The translations under genes and the position numbers were made by a program. This document shows positions 58,211-64,000 of a stretch of 64,000 nt of DNA, piece after piece; positions within the stretch are counted from its first letter, which is position 1, and every line of letters begins with the position of its first letter. The stretch lies in NCBI GenBank assembly GCA_015501605.1, contig JADNRZ010000006.1, positions 682,001 through 746,000 of the forward strand. The letters are read 5' to 3'. The notes below the pieces were generated by a model. That model ran no database searches and was not told the DNA's origin. It saw only the letters and a list, made by a program, of their open reading frames with translations. This DNA comes from Panaeolus papilionaceus (Eukaryota; Basidiomycota; Agaricomycetes; Agaricales).

Positions 58211-61200
58211 TCAAACAACACCAGCGGCCACCAAGTCAAACACTTTCGCACCCTCTTTCTTCACTGCCACTCCTCTCTCAGTGACAATTGCACTAATTAG
58301 CTCCGCGGGAGTGACGTCAAAGCTTGGGTTATAAATTCCCTCGAGACCAGGAGGTGTGATCATGACCTGCACCTGCGCGGGGGCAACTGCTGCATCGGAC
58401 CCGGCCGCAGCTGGTCCTGGAGGATACGGAATACCACGCACGAGGCATGCTTCGATGGCTGGTCGTTGTTCAATAGGGATCCTGAAATTCAGTGAGCATT
58501 AGATCGAGTGATGTTAAGCAAAAAAGTGTCAAAATTATGAAAGTGAAAATCAAAACACGTGAGAGAAAGGACAGCTCGAAAGCAAGAAAAGTGTCCCCAT
58601 CGCATAGGCCGTACACTCAAACCGTGTGTCGTTCATTTCATCAAAACCCACATCGAGAACGAGATTAAGAATAGGCACAGGTACTCGTTACCCTCTTCGA
58701 TCCCTAAATAAGCGAAATGAAGCCAGAAACCCGTGCTCGTGTGTCGTGGCCAAGCTCCGCAGAGACAGGATGTGTCTCGGTGAGGGTACAACCACCACCT
58801 CTCCCAAGACGCGACATCCTCGAGAGATAAAACCACAAAAAAAAGAAGTATAGAAGTAGATGATGAAAAACATAAAAAATGAAAAAATTAGTATTAATGA
58901 GTGGAGAATGAAGAATTCTCCGGTGTTATATTTTCTCGAGGCCAGTCAATTAATGTGTCCACGGACTTGCAAACATTCTGATGAATTTGCATAATTGACT
59001 GCGACAATCCACCCGGCGATTAAACCCTCTAATAATAGAGAAAACGGAGAATGCATCGCAGTCGGCAAAGCGAGCCTGCATCAGCGTCGATGGCAAAATT
59101 TCCATTTGTCGCTGTCTTCTCCCGTCGTGATGCATGTATCCAACACAAGTGGAGTGAAGGGATTGAAGAATATCACAGGAGCTCAAGGCTGCCGAACTGA
59201 ATGAAGAGATGACGAGACAGAGCATGGCGTCAGAAGGACGCGATGCAACCCAGTGAATGTGGTCCTCGCTACCCCACATTAAATCATCGCTGCTTCGAGC
59301 TTTCTGCATGAAGAGCTTATAGACGGAGCATGGCATGAACACAAAGGAAGAAAATTAGCGATGGAATGAACGAAAGTGGTAGGTTCAGCTACCGAAGCAG
59401 CTTTTGCACGGCACAGCACAAAAATGATTGATCTCAAGCAAAGGGGCCAGATACCCAGCGTAGGGCCAGCCACACTGAGATCATGGGAGAAAGGTAACAA
59501 AAATAACGAACAAGCAAGGATACAGGAAAACGTCAACCACTTTGAAAAAATGTGAGATGGTTAGCTGTGCGCAAGTCTTGTTACCCCGCATGAAATCATA
59601 GGTGGGTGTTGCCTGTCTGTTGACACAACACAACACCAAGTTATAAAAACCCTCGAAAGGGTAGCAACATATAAAAACAATATACCGGCACAGCTAACGG
59701 CGAGTAAAAGTGGACGTGTCCTGCACATGTGCCAGAAGAAAAAAAGGGCGGAGTTCGAGAATAAATTAAGATCATGAGAGTAATCAAGCAGCTGAAAGCA
59801 GGCGCAAGAAAACCACGGAGGTATCATATCAAAAATAAGCCTCGAGCCCTGCTGTGTGCCGGCAATATGGACCCCACCTTAAACCATAGCCGTTGTTGAC
59901 CTGTCGGTTCAGGGCGGTGCACCAGAGTGGAAGAATGAACCTCAATGAAATGGCAATTATTTCCCAAGAACTTGCTGTGCCCGGCACAGCAAAACAAGGG
60001 GGTAAGGTTAAACTAAATCACTTCCCAGGAAGGTGGCTCGGTGAGACACTGCGGTCGATGAAAATCTTCGCCTGCACAGCAGACTGACCGTGTAGCACGA
60101 AAGATGTGACAAGATGGACAACCCAAGAGGCATCAGGAAAGCAGCGAAATGTGACTGCAATGACTTTCCAGAGCTAAAAGAAAAGAGAAGAGAATTCTCG
60201 CGAAAATTTGACTTACTGAGATCCGTTTTCTGTGGCGAGGTCTACTGTAGTCACAGGAGCAACCACAATAACTGGGATGTTATGTCGAGCGGCTATGACA
60301 GATGCGTTGTAAGTGCCGATCTAAATCGAACCAGAGGAGAAGAGAGGCGTGTCAGCATTGCTGAGAACTCGAACGAACCAGTCTGAAGCTATAATAAAAA
60401 TCTGGATCACAGAAAATAGTTCCATTGAGAGTAAAAGATGACGCAGGGATCTGCGGGAAACCAATGCACATGTGGAGTACAAGGTTGTAAGAAGGTTGAA
60501 TGATCATAACAGAGCGAGGTTTCAGGGAGTCACATGTAAAATGCACGTTATAGCGTTCAATTAAAAAACGCTGCGATGCTAAATCTGACAGAATGAGTGT
60601 TGTCCAACATCACCAACAGCAGACTCAGGAAAGAAAATCGACATGAAGAAGAAACGAAAAAAAATAATGTCTGGAGGACCAAGAGAACACAACAAAAACA
60701 AAAGGGAAAACAAGGTTCCCAAAGGAACCAGTTATCGACAAACTGGCGATTGGAAATAAGGGCAAGAGCTCCGCACCTTGTTAGCTGTGTCACCGTTCTT
60801 CGCAACCCTATCAGCACCAACCACTGCGGATATATAAAAAAGCGTTGTCAGTCAATATCCAATATTATCAGACGAAACGCAGTAAAAAAGTGCGAGCGAC
60901 CGGGCCACGCAAGAAAAGCTACGATCAATCTAATTTGGGCTGAGTACCAAAGGCCGAAGATAGTGATAGGGGCTATAGGAATTTACACCCGTGCCTCATC
61001 GCCCCCCCCCCACTACTGAGGAACATCTTCACGGGAGAAAATAAAATGCGAAACAGTCGAACGAAAAGAGAAAGGAAGATACCAAGTTGGGACACCGAAT
61101 CAGCAACAAAAAAAGGCGAGAACACTTACCAACAGCGTGGATATCATAATGCTGGAACAACGAGCCAACCATTGTATCGCAAATCATGACCGAAGGAATC

Positions 61201-63007
61201 CCGAGCGTTTGGAGTTCAAGAGCCGTAAGCCTAAATCCTAGGATCAGCTATCCGTTTTCTGTAATCATGAAGATTAGGAAGGATGTGATTATAGCAGCAA
61301 ATGGGATGAGAGGACTTGTGGAAGTTGTCTACAAAAGGAAAGGCAAATGCACGATGCAGACGCTGAACGCGTGTTCTAGTTTTCGTGTACCTCGACGCAG
61401 CTTGTGGGTCGTTGGTGATTTTGGAGAAAAAACGGAGATCTGGGTAATCCCAGACAGCAGGCACGGTTCGCTCGCCTGCTTCAATGAACAAAAGTGATGT
61501 GGTGAACTCGGCGTAAGATATCCGAGACAACACTAACGCCCCGTCTAAGTTTGGTTAAATGACAAAAACAGAGGCGAGCCTGTTTATGGCGCGAGAAGAA
61601 GAAAGATGGCCAACTATGCGACAAAAATCTAGGAAAGCATGAGGGAAATGGCTCACCTTGATCCCTGATGATACGGTGCTGTCTGTGTGTAATAGGCCTT
61701 GTCGAGCTTGGCCGTCTCGTGTAGGTATGTGATCATTCCGAGGGCAGTTCCGTAACCCTGTATACACGCGTCATGTGTGTATGGATAATGCAATGTCAGA
61801 TCAGCATGGCATATACGTCAAATATGGGGCGATTAATGACGCATATGGGGAAGACAGATATGAGAGCAAAAGGAAAGTTTCATTTTGACGAAGAAAAAAA
61901 AAGAGTGAGAGTGATGCGATTGGGGGACAGGAGTGGCATCCAGGGTTAGACCCCTGGATATAGTAACCGGGATACTCCGTCATTGTTCTGGTTCAAGGTT
62001 TTTGGCTCGTCCAGGAAGAGGGGAATGGGACGAATAATCATTATCACAAGTATGAAAAAAGACGCGAAGGCCTAGCGTCTGCGAAACATAGAGCGGAGAT
62101 TCAACAGCTGGGCAAAAGAAGAAATGAAGGCTCTCTCGAAATTTAAAGGTGATCGGAGGTGTACGAGCGAGGGTGTTTCAGAGCCAAGATCCATGGGTCC
62201 GGACAGGACAGTGATAGTTGAAGGGTATTTGAAATTCAATCGCTCCGTAGAAGCAACCGCGGTTAGGACGGGAGCGAATTGCTTCGAAGATCAAGATTCG
62301 AGCGGCACAATCAGACCGGGATGAAATGCAGACTCGATAAAAAAGAAAAACAGCAAAAAAATAGAATGAAAGGAGAACATACCGAAGTTGCAAGTGAACC
62401 AGTATTGCAAACCGTAAGAACGCTAAGGCCCTTTTGGAGGACTTGTTCGCCTCGTTGGGCCCGCACACGTTCAATCAACCATTCACCGGCGTGCTTTGCC
62501 ATCTCCTTATTGCGACCTACATCCTCATCGGCGACGGCCTTTGCAACTCTGACGAGTTCATGTGCGGACAGAGTTGTATCTTGAGTGCCCCCTAAAGCAT
62601 TTTTCATGCATGCAGAAAGACGAGATGTTGCCTCTCCTAGATTAACAGCTGTTGGCCTAGCTGTGTAGAGAAAGTCGAGAATTTGTTGAATATGTTGTTC
62701 AAAAGCAGCGGGGGAAGCAAAAAAATCTGGTTTTGGGTCAGCCTTCAAAGAACGAGTAAGATGTTGTGCCACAGAAAGAGCGGCGAGGGACGCGATGGCG
62801 GGTGCGCCCCGAATCTGTGAAGATAATGAAATTGAATGTGAAGAAGTGAAGTAGTATTTAAAATGCTGCTACCTTCATAGATTTTATAGCTTCATGAGCA
62901 TCCTCTACAGATTGAATTTGAATAAATTCCTGTGAATGAGGAAGTAATAATTGGTTAACAATTTCAAGAGATTCTTCAGAACTTTTTATGGAGATCAATG
63001 AAGACAT
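58211..63007 (-). CDS. MRI1: Methylthioribose-1-phosphate isomerase with long introns
   Basis: Methionine-salvage enzyme, isomerising methylthioribose-1-phosphate to methylthioribulose-1-phosphate; homologous to eIF2B alpha. Seven exons, 63007..62873, 62814..62383, 61757..61657, 61230..61130, 60823..60777, 60320..60217 and 58481..58211, sum to 1191 nt, an exact 396-codon frame plus stop. Motifs: [31 protein letters not shown] with the catalytic Cys, [53 protein letters not shown] with the catalytic Asp, and [20 protein letters not shown]. Introns measure 58, 625, 426, 306, 456 and 1735 nt, far above the 50-70 nt usual in this window. Sense strands of the long ones are pyrimidine-rich. The frame balance over all seven exons makes the model firm. 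It is divergent from the hydrolase at 63202. Confidence 0.94.
58482..60216 (-). other. 1735-nt intron of MRI1
   Basis: Sense GTAAGT...TTTCAG. Pyrimidine-rich on the sense strand; no open frame on either strand shows a family motif. Contains a small inverted repeat GGAGAA...TTCTCC near 58903-58920. Might host a small RNA or an old insertion; nothing recognised. Confidence 0.75.
61939..61958. repeat. 7-bp stem, 6-nt loop inverted repeat in an MRI1 intron
   Basis: TCCAGGG and CCCTGGA are perfect reverse complements around a 6-nt loop within the 625-nt intron. Stable hairpin in either strand; no known RNA family recognised. Confidence 0.5.
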
Positions 63008-63201
63008 GGTTCAAGGTTGATAGATAAATGATAATAAAAAGTCTTAATCTAACCGATATAATTATTAGGGTTAGGTCTTATTTAGCAATCACATGGAAAC
63101 AACCGATAAACACACTCCCTCTTCTCTAATAATGCTCATGATACTCATTATTTAGTAACAGGTCCAACCATTTTATTATCTCTAATCCTTCTACCATCAT
63201 C

Positions 63202-64000
63202 ATGATAGATCATTTAGTAGGTCGTCCCAATCCTTCATGGAAAAGAACTCAAGTATGTTTGCTTTCATCCTCATGAACAACCTCTGACAAAAGCCAAGGT
63301 CTTTCTTGTCATCGTCTTCTGGCTTTGGAGGATCATTCGGGGCAACTCTGGCCCACCGAGAATCCTTTGGTTAACCCGCCTCAACCGCGCTCTACGTGGG
63401 TACTCACTTCTTGGCTTTTCACTATATCTGAATATTTCCCTTAGAACGCTTCACGCCATGGCAGATTATACTCAGCACATTAACCACATTGTATGCAATC
63501 CGCAATTTTGACAAAATACTTGGGTTGAATGGTGTGTTAAGAGGGCATTCTACACTTTTTTTATATCTTACTCCATCTTGTTAGCTCCTGAACCTTTGGC
63601 CCGTCTTGTAAGTTGGACAGCTAAACCATAATCATGTCATCGCTTCTTATCGCAAAGTAAAGTACTCCCCATCCTACTATCGCGCTACATGGATCGCCAC
63701 AGGTCTTGATGCAGGTTTTGCAACTGCCATGTCTATACGTCCCAAATGGCTACGTGATATTGCATCCCTCGTCTTCTCTGTCTACTACATCCTCTATGCT
63801 CAAGAAGCCGATGAGAAGGTTCGTCAACGGATCCATTTAATTTTAGCACGTCCTAATTTATCGGTATCCCTTCAGCTCCGTCGATACCGTGCTGTACCTA
63901 CTGTTGAAATGCTTCGTGTAACATGGGAGAAAACTACTAATCCATATGTATGTTCATTCGCGTCATCACTTCGACTATTTTACTAACAAGCTCCCGAATT
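63202..64000 (+). CDS. Membrane-anchored alpha/beta hydrolase, N-terminal part (cut by window end)
   Basis: Partial gene. Exon 1 gives MIDHLVGRPNPSWKRTQ; the next, after an intron ending CCAAG, gives a hydrophobic stretch VFLVIVFWLWRII and NSGPPRILWLTRL; then PWQIILSTLTTLYAI and NFDKILGLN; then APEPLARL; and a large exon with YRATWIATGLDAGFATAMSI, RPKWLRDIASLVFSVYYILYA and AVPTVEMLRVTWEKTTNPY. This N-terminal layout, with membrane helices and a region upstream of an abhydrolase_3 domain, is common in basidiomycete steryl-acetyl-hydrolase-like or lipase-like proteins. The catalytic motifs (HGG, GxSxG) would lie beyond position 64000 and are not seen, so the call rests on the N-terminal pattern. 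Splice sites are tentative. Its start is 194 bp from the MRI1 start, a divergent pair. Confidence 0.65.

Noticed and set aside
61920..61985. Possible structured RNA gene in an MRI1 intron
   Set aside because: Only one 7-bp hairpin is clear; no snoRNA boxes, tRNA boxes or known snRNA features could be identified, so it is listed only as an inverted repeat.
1..64000. CRISPR array, prophage, insertion sequence or bacterial-type operon
   Set aside because: No regularly spaced direct repeats, no phage or transposase motifs, and all genes show eukaryotic introns or fungal families.

Overview
The window is nuclear DNA of a filamentous fungus, most likely a basidiomycete of the agaricomycete type. 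The genes are densely packed on both strands and most are cut by many GT-AG introns of about 50-70 nt. The repertoire is fungal: Zn(II)2Cys6 and C2H2 regulators, a PHO80/PCL cyclin, a cell-wall-integrity MAP kinase kinase, and secreted hydrolases. I see no bacterial operons, CRISPR array, recognisable transposon, rRNA or convincing tRNA. Species cannot be told from the sequence alone.

Layout. 0.2-12.9 kb: protein phosphatase 5, a secreted GH23 lysozyme-like protein, a PCL/PHO80 cyclin, an unrecognised conserved-looking gene, a secreted pepsin-type aspartic protease and a Zn2Cys6 regulator. 12.9-23.7 kb: a sparser stretch with an MKK1/2-type MAPKK, the N-acetyltransferase NAA50, a C2H2 regulator and one doubtful small gene, separated by two gene-free blocks of about 2.5 and 2.9 kb. 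24-38.8 kb: COG7 (886 codons without an intron) divergent from SNAPC3; an XlnR-like Zn2Cys6 regulator divergent from mitochondrial 2-methylcitrate dehydratase; a fungal protein of unknown function; and RNase H2 subunit B. 39-54.7 kb: DNA ligase I, splicing factor SLU7, an epoxide hydrolase, a small membrane protein, the chromatin remodeller CHD1 and the TFIIH subunit TFB4. 55-64 kb: a taspase-1-like threonine aspartase, methylthioribose-1-phosphate isomerase MRI1 with unusually long introns, and the 5' part of a membrane-anchored alpha/beta hydrolase cut by the window edge.

Most genes are housekeeping and work in separate pathways. Links that can be argued are RNase H2B next to DNA ligase I (both PCNA-interacting, lagging-strand and ribonucleotide repair), and several genes of nuclear gene expression lying near each other (SNAPC3, SLU7, CHD1, TFB4). 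The most noteworthy observations are two reading-frame-proven micro-exons (5 nt in the PP5 gene, 6 nt inside a zinc-cluster domain), the long-intron structure of MRI1, paired ACGCGT boxes in two promoters, and a palindrome plus TGAGTCA site upstream of the cyclin. I did not find a clearly new multi-gene system. Exon boundaries were worked out by eye from frame continuity, splice signals and remembered family motifs, without alignment or transcript data.
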